A program made the position numbers and the translations under genes. The notes beneath the pieces were generated by a model. That model did not search any database and was not told the origin of the DNA. It worked only from the letters and a program-made list of their open reading frames with translations. From Candidatus Daviesbacteria bacterium RIFCSPHIGHO2_02_FULL_39_12 (GTDB taxonomy: Bacteria > Patescibacteriota > Microgenomatia > Daviesbacterales > UBA10151): DNA of 11,378 nt. Shown here one piece after another: positions 6,633-11,378 of the stretch. The stretch is from positions 30,003 to 41,380 of the forward strand of contig MFCX01000015.1 of the NCBI GenBank assembly GCA_001777055.1. The letters are read 5' to 3'. Within the stretch, counting starts at the first letter, position 1. Each line of letters starts with the position of its first letter.

Positions 6633-7837
6633 CTAACAACCTCCGCATCTGACCATGGTATTTCTCTTTTGCCGTCTATATTCATCGAGGTCTCATGTCC
6701 TTTGCCAAAAATTCCTACAGTGTCTCCCTTTTTGGCTAGATTATTTATAGCAAACCCAATTGCCTTTTGCCTGTCATTTATTATAAAGAAATTCTTATTC
6801 TCTTTTGCTCCTGCCTTTTTTGCGCCTTGGCTAATTTGGGCATTTATGATTTCAATCAATCCTCTTGGATCAACGGCAGTTACAATCACAATATCTGCCA
6901 TTTTTTGGGCAACCTCTCCCATCATCGCTCTTTTACCCTCGTCCCTAAATCCTTCCGCCCCAATTAGAGCAATAATTCTGCCTTTTTTTTGTGATTTTAA
7001 AGCTATTAAGGCTTGCTTTAAACCATTAGGAGTATGGGCAAAATCTATAAATATTTTTATTCCTTTACTGTTTTTTATCTCTTCCATCCTACCCTTTAGC
7101 CCTGTAAATTTTTCCAAAGCTTTTTTGGCTATTTCTTTTTTTATGTTCAAAACAAAAGCCACAGTTAGCGCTGCCAAAGCGTTTTCTATATTGTAATCTC
7201 CGGGAATTTTTAATTTTAATTTAACCTCTCTTTGATTAAAATCTCCTTTATTAAGTCCAAAGGTAAGCGCTTTTCCCCTAATCCCCTTAACTTCCCTAAC
7301 CCTCCCATTTACAACAGCAACCTTAGCATCATGGATAAGCTTTAATTTAGTATTGAAGTAATTTTCAAAAGTTTTATGGTAATCCAAATGCTCATGCGTA
7401 ACATTTGTAATAACCCCGACCTCAAATTTTATTCCCCAAAATCTGTATTGATCTAAAGAATGAGAAGTGACTTCTAAAACTAAATATTGATCTCCATTAT
7501 CTTTTGCGGCTTTAGCAAATCTTTGTATGGCAAAAGGGTTGGGTGAAGTAACATGAAAACCGGTTTCATAAGATTTTCCGGCAATTTCTACATTAATGGT
7601 AGAAACCATGGAAACTTTTTTACCGGCAGCTTTTAAAATCTGATAAATCATATTAGCGGTGGTGGTTTTTCCGTCAGTGCCGGTTACTCCGATAACCTTT
7701 ATTCCTCCAGCGGGGAAGCCATAATAAATATTTGCCAAAATTGCCTTTGGAAGATGATAGAAATTATTTATAAATTCCTGCGAGACGAATTGCTTAAGAA
7801 TTTTTTTCAGTTGCTGCATTTGTTGCATTTGCTGCAT
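6611..7837 (-). CDS. murE: MurE-type UDP-MurNAc-tripeptide ligase lacking most of domain I
   Basis: MurE adds the third amino acid (meso-diaminopimelate, lysine or another) to UDP-MurNAc-L-Ala-D-Glu in the cytoplasm. Motifs: P-loop GVTGTDGKTTT (50-60); VTSPN (96-100); SHSLDQYR (125-132); THEHLDYHKTFENY (147-160); GRME (249-252); DFAHTPNGL (265-273); GAEGFRDEGKR (293-303), aligning with 'G.gGdRD.gKR'; and the MurE-specific GKGHE (378-382) then WSDAEVVR (395-402). The substrate-selecting DNPR of DAP-type enzymes reads VDPR (322-325), so the third amino acid cannot be stated. Only about 49 residues precede the P-loop, compared with about 110 in E. coli, so the UDP-binding domain is nearly absent. 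The N-terminus is MQQMQQMQQL, from a 9-nt triplet repeat containing three in-frame ATGs. A G-rich insertion-like stretch encodes residues 178-188. A perfect extended -10 lies just upstream. Confidence 0.93.
   Translation of the reverse strand: MQQMQQMQQLKKILKQFVSQEFINNFYHLPKAILANIYYGFPAGGIKVIGVTGTDGKTTTANMIYQILKAAGKKVSMVSTINVEIAGKSYETGFHVTSPNPFAIQRFAKAAKDNGDQYLVLEVTSHSLDQYRFWGIKFEVGVITNVTHEHLDYHKTFENYFNTKLKLIHDAKVAVVNGRVREVKGIRGKALTFGLNKGDFNQREVKLKLKIPGDYNIENALAALTVAFVLNIKKEIAKKALEKFTGLKGRMEEIKNSKGIKIFIDFAHTPNGLKQALIALKSQKKGRIIALIGAEGFRDEGKRAMMGEVAQKMADIVIVTAVDPRGLIEIINAQISQGAKKAGAKENKNFFIINDRQKAIGFAINNLAKKGDTVGIFGKGHETSMNIDGKREIPWSDAEVVRWIISTS
6640..6644 (-). promoter_or_regulatory. Strong Shine-Dalgarno (GGAGG) for the short murB
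   Basis: GGAGG on the minus strand (6644-6640) sits 7 nt upstream of the ATG at 6632 and inside the last codons of murE. It is the best ribosome-binding site I see in the window, most other genes having none that is clear. It fixes the start of the short murB and argues that this gene is translated in spite of lacking its C-terminal domain. Confidence 0.7.
7275..7306 (-). repeat. G-rich five-tract stretch inside murE, possible G-quadruplex
   Basis: On the coding strand, five runs of three or four G lie at 7306-7304, 7302-7300, 7296-7294, 7286-7283 and 7278-7275, with loops of 1, 3, 7 and 4 nt. This fits the standard G3+N1-7 pattern in otherwise AT-rich DNA. It encodes the Gly/Arg/Val-rich residues 178-188 between VVN and KALTFGL, a loop region of MurE. 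It shares the 14-mer TGGGAGGGTTAGGG with the repeat inside rsmH. Confidence 0.6.
7811..7837 (-). repeat. Triplicated 9-mer at the murE start (three in-frame ATGs)
   Basis: Three 9-nt units, ATGCAGCAA, ATGCAACAA and ATGCAGCAA, form the first nine codons of murE (7837-7811), giving Met-Gln-Gln three times. Each unit carries an in-frame ATG (7837, 7828, 7819), so initiation could occur at any of them. Unit number could vary by replication slippage without breaking the frame. Confidence 0.85.
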
Positions 7838-7845
7838 TAAAGCTA

Positions 7846-7854
7846 ATTATATCA
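7846..7854 (-). promoter_or_regulatory. murE: Extended -10 promoter directly upstream of murE
   Basis: TGATATAAT (7854-7846) is a perfect extended -10 (TGn plus TATAAT). It ends 8 nt before the murE ATG at 7837, so transcription should begin about at the start codon, producing a leaderless or nearly leaderless mRNA; no Shine-Dalgarno precedes the ATG. I see no good -35 hexamer at 16-18 bp, but an extended -10 can work without one. It lies in the only sizeable internal gap of the cluster, as expected for a second promoter feeding murE and the genes after it. Confidence 0.5.
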
Positions 7855-7860
7855 GATCTT

Positions 7861-7888
7861 CTAATTCTAACCCCCTAATTCTAACCCC
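7861..7888 (-). repeat. Exact tandem 14-mer (GGGGTTAGAATTAG, two copies)
   Basis: Two perfect copies of GGGGTTAGAATTAG read on the minus strand (7888-7875 and 7874-7861), with a partial GGGTTAC just upstream. The core TTAGAATTAG occurs a third time upstream of mraZ (11356-11347), beside GGGG. I see this core only in these two non-coding regions. It could be a simple-sequence repeat or a regulator-binding pair placed just upstream of the murE -10 box. Confidence 0.75.
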
Positions 7889-7895
7889 AGTAACC

Positions 7896-7924
7896 CACAC
7901 CAGGTGTGTCGTAGCTTGACACCT
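7896..7924. repeat. Compact palindromic (REP-like) element between ftsI and murE
   Basis: Three related arms lie in 29 nt: CACACC, then AGGTGTGTC, then GACACCT (plus strand). CACACC/GGTGTG (7896-7901 and 7903-7908) form an inverted repeat around one base, and GTGTC/GACAC (7906-7910 and 7918-7922) form a stem with a 7-nt loop, extendable to AGGTGTGTC/GACACCT with a 2-nt bulge. The arms compete, giving two alternative hairpins. It begins 7 nt after the ftsI stop codon. No T-run follows on either strand, so it is not a standard intrinsic terminator. Confidence 0.55.
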
Positions 7925-7931
7925 AAGGAAA

Positions 7932-9629
7932 TTATTCTGTTGGAGCAATTTTGTAGTAGGTAAAAAGTTGTTTGGCAATCTCAAAAAAGGTAGGCGCTGC
8001 AGTTTCTGCTCCAAAAATAGAAGATGAGGGCTGATCATATCTTACAAGCATCACAAACTTTGGATTATCAGCCGGAGCAAAACCGACAAAAGAAGCAATG
8101 GTTTTTTCCGGATCATAATGCCCGGCCACCGGAATTTGGGCAGTACCGGTTTTGCCAGCAATCTTAAACCCTTTAGTTTTAGTAAACTTTGCCTCTCCCT
8201 CTTCAACTGCAGCTACCATCATTTCACGAACCTGTTGGGCTGTTGACTCCTTAATTACTTGTCTTACTATTATTGGTTTTATTTCAAATACCCTATTTTC
8301 ATCTGAAATTTTTTTGACTATGTGAGGCTCCATTAAATATCCTCCGTTAGCAATTGCCGCTACAGCCCGAACCATTTGTATGGGGGTGACCGCTATTCCC
8401 TGCCCGAAAGAAGCGGTCGCCAAATCAATCTCTTTCCATCCCTTTTTAGGTCTGATATCCGGAGAAGATTCATCTTGTAAATCAATATCTGTCAAATCAC
8501 CAAATCCGAAATTTTCCAAGTATGAATAAAACTTGTCCAATCCCAATTTTTTGGAGATAAATACCATACCGGTATTATCAGAGTGAATTATGGTTTCTTT
8601 TGCAGTTAACTCAGGGCGATACTTATTGTTCCAGGTCCTAATTATAAATCCTCCAAGTGACACAGACCCTGAACATATATCACATTTTGTATCCTGCTTG
8701 ACTACATTTTCATTTAATGCAGCTGCCATCACTAATACCTTAAAGGTTGAGCCGGGTTCGTATTGGTCTGCAACAATAGGATCTTTATAGTACTCTTTCG
8801 GAAAATTAAGGTAACTCTTCGGATCATAGTTTGGAAAAGCTGCTAAAGCCAGAATGCTTCCTGTTTTTGGATCCATCACAACCGCTGATGCAGCTTTTGC
8901 CCCATATTTCTCCAAACCCGACTTCAAGCTTTGCTCTACAATATATTGCACAGTTCTATCTAAATTCAAAGTTAAATCTTTGCCATTTTTTGCCTGAGAG
9001 GTTAAGAAATTGCCGATAATAATCGGCAGGCCTAAAGCATCTTTTTCATGACGCACTAAACCGGATATACCCTTAAGCTCCCCGTCATAATATCCTTCCA
9101 ACCCAAAATATCCTTTACTCTCACCTTTTTCAGATGACCCCACAAATCCTAACAGATGTGCAGATGAGGATCCTTCCGGATAAAATCTGCCGCTTGTTTG
9201 TTCAAAACCTATACCGGCAAAATTTAAATTTTCAACTGCTCTTTTATTTTCCAAAGAAACATTGGTTTTTAAACGCACCCAATATAAATCTTTGGATAAC
9301 TTAAAAACTAAGTCTTTTGCCAGCTCATCTACATCTAGTCCTTGTTCTGTCAAAAGTTTTGCCAAAGAATATGCCATATTTGCGACCTGATTTTTGGCAA
9401 TTAACTTAGGGTTGGCAAACATGGAAAATGAAGGGTTGGAAGAAGTAAGTATTGCTCCGTCACTAAAAAAGATTTTACCTCTTTGCGCCTGCGTTTTAAC
9501 ATCCGTAAAATACTGACCTTCAGCCTGAGCTTGTAAATATGCTGCCTTAATTACCTGCCAATAAAAAAGTCTGACAGCAATAGCCAAAAATAAAAATACA
9601 AAGAACGATTTAATCAAAAATATCCGCAT
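7932..9629 (-). CDS. ftsI: FtsI/PBP2B-type class B penicillin-binding protein (septal transpeptidase)
   Basis: This is a membrane-anchored D,D-transpeptidase that cross-links septal peptidoglycan outside the membrane, partnered with FtsW. The 565-aa protein has one N-terminal membrane segment (about 4-22), then the class B dimerisation domain with AQRGKIFFSDGAILTSS (48-64, matching 'RG.I.DRnG..LA') and FYPEGSSSAHLLGFVG (149-164, matching 'R.YP.g..aahllGfvG'). The catalytic domain shows EPGSTFKV (291-298, nucleophile Ser294, Lys297), the second motif SDN (350-352), and KTGTAQIP (493-500). There are no C-terminal PASTA repeats. A CxxC pair (Cys316, Cys319) lies between the first two motifs; Cys-Ser-Gly at this place is common in the family. 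The start ATG at 9629 overlaps the ftsL stop as TAATG. The stop is followed by the 94-nt gap before murE. Confidence 0.96.
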   Translation of the reverse strand: MRIFLIKSFFVFLFLAIAVRLFYWQVIKAAYLQAQAEGQYFTDVKTQAQRGKIFFSDGAILTSSNPSFSMFANPKLIAKNQVANMAYSLAKLLTEQGLDVDELAKDLVFKLSKDLYWVRLKTNVSLENKRAVENLNFAGIGFEQTSGRFYPEGSSSAHLLGFVGSSEKGESKGYFGLEGYYDGELKGISGLVRHEKDALGLPIIIGNFLTSQAKNGKDLTLNLDRTVQYIVEQSLKSGLEKYGAKAASAVVMDPKTGSILALAAFPNYDPKSYLNFPKEYYKDPIVADQYEPGSTFKVLVMAAALNENVVKQDTKCDICSGSVSLGGFIIRTWNNKYRPELTAKETIIHSDNTGMVFISKKLGLDKFYSYLENFGFGDLTDIDLQDESSPDIRPKKGWKEIDLATASFGQGIAVTPIQMVRAVAAIANGGYLMEPHIVKKISDENRVFEIKPIIVRQVIKESTAQQVREMMVAAVEEGEAKFTKTKGFKIAGKTGTAQIPVAGHYDPEKTIASFVGFAPADNPKFVMLVRYDQPSSSIFGAETAAPTFFEIAKQLFTYYKIAPTE

Positions 9630-9925
9630 TAGCGAACATATAATATACTCTGCGCAGCAGAAAAACCAAGTTGGGCAGATTCCGAAGCAAGATTTGTTAG
9701 TGACAATCTTTTGGCAATTTCATTTTCTAAAATTTGATTTTCCATCAGTAAATTCTTTTCAGCATTAGTTAGTTTGGCAAACCTCTCACCATAAGCAATC
9801 ATAGTATTATTTACCCAAATTTCAATCAGCATTAATGAAACTAAACCGACAATTGCCAAAATTATGTATACCTTTGGTAATTTCCTTGTAGTTTCTTCCG
9901 GTTCGAATGTTTTGATGATTGTCAT
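9629..9925 (-). CDS. ftsL: FtsL-like small divisome protein (one membrane segment plus coiled coil)
   Basis: This 98-residue bitopic protein has a short cytoplasmic tail with charged residues (1-17), one membrane segment (about 18-39), then a heptad-like helix rich in Leu, Glu and Asn (about 45-75, for example LMENQILENEIAKRLSL). It ends in LASESAQLGFSAAQSILYV (79-97), the Glu/Ala-then-LGF pattern common at the end of FtsL and FtsB/DivIC proteins. Such proteins form the FtsQ-FtsL-FtsB complex that activates FtsW-FtsI. Identification relies mainly on topology, size and the classical position between rsmH and ftsI, because FtsL is poorly conserved. It overlaps rsmH by 4 nt (ATGA) and ftsI by 1 nt (TAATG), so the three are probably translated in a coupled way. 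FtsB/DivIC is the main alternative. Confidence 0.82.
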   Translation of the reverse strand: MTIIKTFEPEETTRKLPKVYIILAIVGLVSLMLIEIWVNNTMIAYGERFAKLTNAEKNLLMENQILENEIAKRLSLTNLASESAQLGFSAAQSILYVR

Positions 9926-10863
9926 AACTTTTCAAACACTCTCATCTTGGCAGAGCGGGATCTGGGATTTTCTTGTATTTCTTTTTTTGTCGGCCCAACC
10001 GGTTTTTTAGTTAAAACCTGGCCTATCCTCTTTACTTCCCATTCTTTAAAAGTGTTCTTAACAATCCTATCCTCCAATGAATGGAAACTAATCACCACAA
10101 TTCGTCCGTCTTCTGCGATCAACTTGACTACCTGATTTAACCCTTCCGATAACGCCGCCAGTTCATCATTAACAGCGATCCTCAATGCCTGAAATACCCT
10201 AGTAGCCGGATGTATTTTCTCCCCAACCGCCCTAACCCTCCCAACCGCCCTAACTATCACATCAGCCAATTCCTTTGTTGTTGTAACAGGCTTTACCTCA
10301 CGGGCGCTGACCAAAGCATCAGCCAGTCTCGCAGAATATTTTTCCTCACCCAAGCTAGAAAATAATTCATGTAGCTCCTTTCTTGATAAAACTTTTATTA
10401 AATCCAAGGCTCTCACCTCAAGAGCCGGATCCATTCTCATATCCAAAGGTCCCATTTTGCTAAAAGAAAAACCCCTCTCGGGGCTTTCAAGCTGCAGCCT
10501 GGAAAACCCAAGATCAAAAATTGCACCAGCCAAGTCTAACTTGGCGCCGGCGATTTCTATTCCAAGTATGTCCGTCTGCGCTAAACTTTCAATATTCCTA
10601 AAATTTCCCTGTATTAACCTAAACTTGTCACTGCTAATTCTTAAATCTTTAAACCTTCTTTGCACTCTTTCCAGGGCTTGCGGGTCAACGTCAATTCCAA
10701 TGACCTTCCCTTCCCGCGAAATAATTTCTATCGAATGCCCTCCGTCGCCTAAAGTACAATCTAAATACCAGGCCCCGTACCGTTCTGATGCGTGGCAGGC
10801 ATCTCGGATATTGAGTGCATCTACGGCTTCTTTCAAAAGCACACTGCTATGATACCCTTCCAT
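9922..10863 (-). CDS. rsmH: RsmH (MraW), 16S rRNA m4C1402 N4-methyltransferase
   Basis: RsmH is an SAM-dependent methyltransferase acting on N4 of C1402 in 16S rRNA in the ribosomal decoding centre. I use ATG at 10863, 1 nt after the mraZ TAA (313 aa); a TTG at 10875 would add four residues and overlap mraZ. Signatures: YHSSVLLKEAVDAL (4-17); YLDCTLGDGGHS (33-44) SAM loop; VIGIDVDPQAL (54-64); FDLGFSRLQLESPERGFSF (116-134); DMRMDP (141-146); FQALRIAVNDELAAL (224-238); ISFHSLEDRIVK (258-269); and NPRSRSAKMRVFEK (299-312). Two insert-like segments stand out: a GC-rich stretch (10771-10807) encoding roughly residues 19-31 (RDACHASERYGAW) just before the SAM loop, and an 18-bp-period tandem duplication (10222-10254) encoding RAVG-RV-RAVG (205-214) before IHPATR. 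Both fall where loops are expected and keep the frame. Confidence 0.96.
   Translation of the reverse strand: MEGYHSSVLLKEAVDALNIRDACHASERYGAWYLDCTLGDGGHSIEIISREGKVIGIDVDPQALERVQRRFKDLRISSDKFRLIQGNFRNIESLAQTDILGIEIAGAKLDLAGAIFDLGFSRLQLESPERGFSFSKMGPLDMRMDPALEVRALDLIKVLSRKELHELFSSLGEEKYSARLADALVSAREVKPVTTTKELADVIVRAVGRVRAVGEKIHPATRVFQALRIAVNDELAALSEGLNQVVKLIAEDGRIVVISFHSLEDRIVKNTFKEWEVKRIGQVLTKKPVGPTKKEIQENPRSRSAKMRVFEKL
10221..10254 (-). repeat. 18-bp-period tandem duplication in rsmH, possible G-quadruplex
   Basis: A 15-nt unit (CCCAACCGCCCTAAC on the plus strand) occurs exactly twice, at 10222-10236 and 10240-10254. On the coding strand this gives five G-runs at 10250-10248, 10242-10240, 10238-10236, 10232-10230 and 10224-10221, with loops of 5, 1, 3 and 5 nt, fitting the G3+N1-7 pattern. 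It encodes a repeated RAVG. It shares the 14-mer TGGGAGGGTTAGGG with the stretch inside murE, in the same reading frame (GRVR). Confidence 0.7.
10771..10807 (-). repeat. GC-rich insert-like segment with a small palindrome inside rsmH
   Basis: In this 37-nt stretch 25 bases are G or C, strikingly different from the surrounding AT-rich coding DNA. It contains GATGC...GCATC (10787-10791 and 10799-10803) as an interrupted palindrome. It encodes about a dozen residues (RDACHASERYGA) between ALNI and YLDCTLG, where other RsmH proteins usually have only about seven. I infer an in-frame repeat insertion; the copy number elsewhere in the genome is unknown. Confidence 0.4.
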
Positions 10864-10864
10864 A

Positions 10865-11260
10865 TTATTTCTCAAGACGCGCCTTTTGTTTCCCCCAAAG
10901 ATTCAAATCCCAAACCTCAAAATGGTCACCTGCTCCTAAAATAAACACCTCTTTTTTAAAGTTTAGATTCTCCATAAACTCTTGGGGTAGGATAAATCTG
11001 CCTTGGCCATCCAAAACACATTCTTCCGCTTTAGGAAAAAACATCAACCGCTTGACTCTACCTTTCTCCATGGAAAGTGGAACTTTTAAAATACTCTCTG
11101 TCAACTTTAACCAATTTTCCGGATCAAATCCCCAAATTTCCCCATTTTCCCCCAAAAGTATATAAAACTTATCTTCGTTGCCTAATTCCTTTCTAAATCT
11201 CCTTGGTAATATTAACCTATTTTTACCACTGAAGTAAGTTTTAAAACTACCCAAAAACAT
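10865..11260 (-). CDS. mraZ: MraZ, double-AbrB-fold transcriptional regulator of the dcw cluster
   Basis: MraZ is a DNA-binding protein that forms rings of subunits and in E. coli represses its own dcw operon by binding short direct repeats upstream of mraZ. The 131-aa protein has the family start MFLGSFKTYF and two SpoVT/AbrB-like halves: SGKNRLILPRRFRKELG (11-27) and VLDGQGRFILPQEFMENL (82-99), each matching the 'D.kGR..iP..f' signature (the first has Ser in place of Asp). Between them MEKGRVKRLMFFPKAEECVLD (64-84) matches the usual 'FF..A.e...D' joint, and VFILGAGDHFEVWD (105-118) closes the second half. It is slightly shorter than the usual 140-150 aa. The start ATG at 11260 is the only in-frame choice, since an in-frame TGA occurs 18 nt upstream. 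It is the first gene of the operon, and rsmH follows after 1 nt. Confidence 0.96.
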   Translation of the reverse strand: MFLGSFKTYFSGKNRLILPRRFRKELGNEDKFYILLGENGEIWGFDPENWLKLTESILKVPLSMEKGRVKRLMFFPKAEECVLDGQGRFILPQEFMENLNFKKEVFILGAGDHFEVWDLNLWGKQKARLEK

Positions 11261-11290
11261 ATATTTTGGGCAGATTCACCATCTATAGCT

Positions 11291-11310
11291 ATTTTGAGCC
11301 ATTTTAGGCT
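11291..11310 (-). promoter_or_regulatory. Tandem 10-bp repeat before mraZ, candidate MraZ operator
   Basis: On the plus strand ATTTTGAGCC (11291-11300) and ATTTTAGGCT (11301-11310) are adjacent imperfect copies; read toward mraZ they are GCYYAAAAT spaced exactly 10 bp. A third exact match to GCYYAAAAT lies just before the ATG (11263-11271). MraZ is known to bind direct repeats with a period of about 10 bp in E. coli, though with a different core (TGGGN). The pair overlaps the putative -10 and spacer, a good place for a repressor. The operator role is inference. Confidence 0.35.
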
Positions 11311-11320
11311 TACTTGTCAA
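11291..11320 (-). promoter_or_regulatory. mraZ: Candidate sigma-70-type promoter for the mraZ operon
   Basis: A perfect -35 hexamer TTGACA (11320-11315) is followed after 18 bp by CAAAAT (11296-11291), a 4-of-6 match to TATAAT. The predicted start would be near 11284, leaving a leader of about 25 nt before the ATG at 11260. No convincing Shine-Dalgarno is present in that leader (GGTG lies 16 nt away). The remaining upstream DNA to 11378 shows no gene, only the TTAGAATTAG word at 11356-11347. Confidence 0.45.
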
Positions 11321-11378
11321 TAGGTATTTTAGCTGACATTACCCCACTAATTCTAAATAACTTGTAAAATATTGGTAG

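Noticed and set aside
6543..7196. A 217-codon open frame on the plus strand opposite murE/murB
   Set aside because: It lies antisense to clear, motif-bearing MurE and MurB and reads as hydrophobic, Ser/Pro/Ile-rich protein typical of antisense frames; no ribosome-binding site or family motif.
7861..7908. Canonical four-tract G-quadruplex in the ftsI-murE gap
   Set aside because: Only three runs of three or more G are present there; a fourth run has just two G, so the standard pattern is not met, unlike the sites in rsmH and murE.
7896..7931. Intrinsic terminator after ftsI
   Set aside because: Hairpins are possible, but the stem is short or bulged and is followed by G-rich DNA, not a T-run; on the other strand there is no T-run either.
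7847..8038. A 63-codon minus-strand frame running from ftsI into the intergenic gap
   Set aside because: It overlaps the ftsI 3' end in another frame and its tail (GVRIRGLELEDLI) is just the translated tandem 14-mer; no start signal.
10864..10875. TTG start for rsmH four codons upstream
   Set aside because: ATG at 10863 follows the mraZ stop by 1 nt and begins immediately before the conserved YHSSVLL motif, so the rarer TTG is not needed.
1..11378. RNA genes, CRISPR arrays, insertion sequences, phage or defence genes
   Set aside because: No tRNA-like or rRNA-like segment, no regularly spaced repeat array and no transposase, integrase or nuclease motif is visible; the block is fully accounted for by cell-wall and division genes.
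1..11378. UGA recoding (Gracilibacteria/Absconditabacteria type code)
   Set aside because: TGA ends rsmH, murE, murF, mraY and ftsW at positions exactly fitting family length and coupled starts, and no conserved position requires reading through TGA.

Overview
The window is one continuous, single-direction block of cell-wall and cell-division genes: a division/cell-wall (dcw) cluster lying entirely on the minus strand. In transcription order (right to left) it reads mraZ, rsmH (mraW), ftsL-like, ftsI (class B PBP), murE, a short murB, murA, murF, mraY, ftsW, murG, and the first 128 codons of an ftsQ/divIB gene that runs off the left edge. Nearly all the DNA is coding. Seven of the eleven junctions are overlaps of 1 to 22 nt or 1-nt gaps built around ATGA, TAATG or TAA-n-ATG, so the genes are almost certainly co-transcribed and translationally coupled.

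The organism looks like a bacterium of the Patescibacteria/CPR radiation, possibly the Microgenomates side. The clues are AT-rich DNA, compact enzymes (MurE and MurF without N-terminal UDP-binding domains, a 194-aa MurB), a MurG beginning with a THLTPA-type loop instead of GGTGGH, and a reordered cluster without murC and murD. TGA is used as a genuine stop at several coupled junctions, so this is not a UGA-recoded lineage such as Gracilibacteria or Absconditabacteria. The phylum call is an inference from protein character, not from a marker-gene tree.

Layout: 1-384 partial ftsQ; 399-1508 murG; 1505-2602 ftsW; 2599-3606 mraY; 3603-4775 murF; 4784-6046 murA; 6048-6632 murB-like; 6611-7837 murE; 7838-7931 the only sizeable internal gap (a palindromic element, a tandem 14-mer and a strong extended -10 just before murE); 7932-9629 ftsI; 9629-9925 ftsL-like; 9922-10863 rsmH; 10865-11260 mraZ; 11261-11378 leader with a candidate mraZ promoter and a 10-bp-period direct repeat.

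Together the genes cover UDP-MurNAc synthesis (MurA, and MurB if active), stem-peptide addition (MurE, MurF), lipid I and II formation (MraY, MurG), septal polymerisation and cross-linking (FtsW, FtsI) and divisome scaffolding (FtsL, FtsQ), with MraZ as likely regulator and RsmH as a 16S rRNA methyltransferase. No new biological system is evident. The points of interest are unusual reductions (MurB without its substrate domain, FtsQ with a collapsed POTRA, Mur ligases without domain 1), active-site substitutions (MurA Asp115, MraY HMY, MurE VDPR), and a family of short G-rich and palindromic repeats both between genes and inside rsmH and murE.
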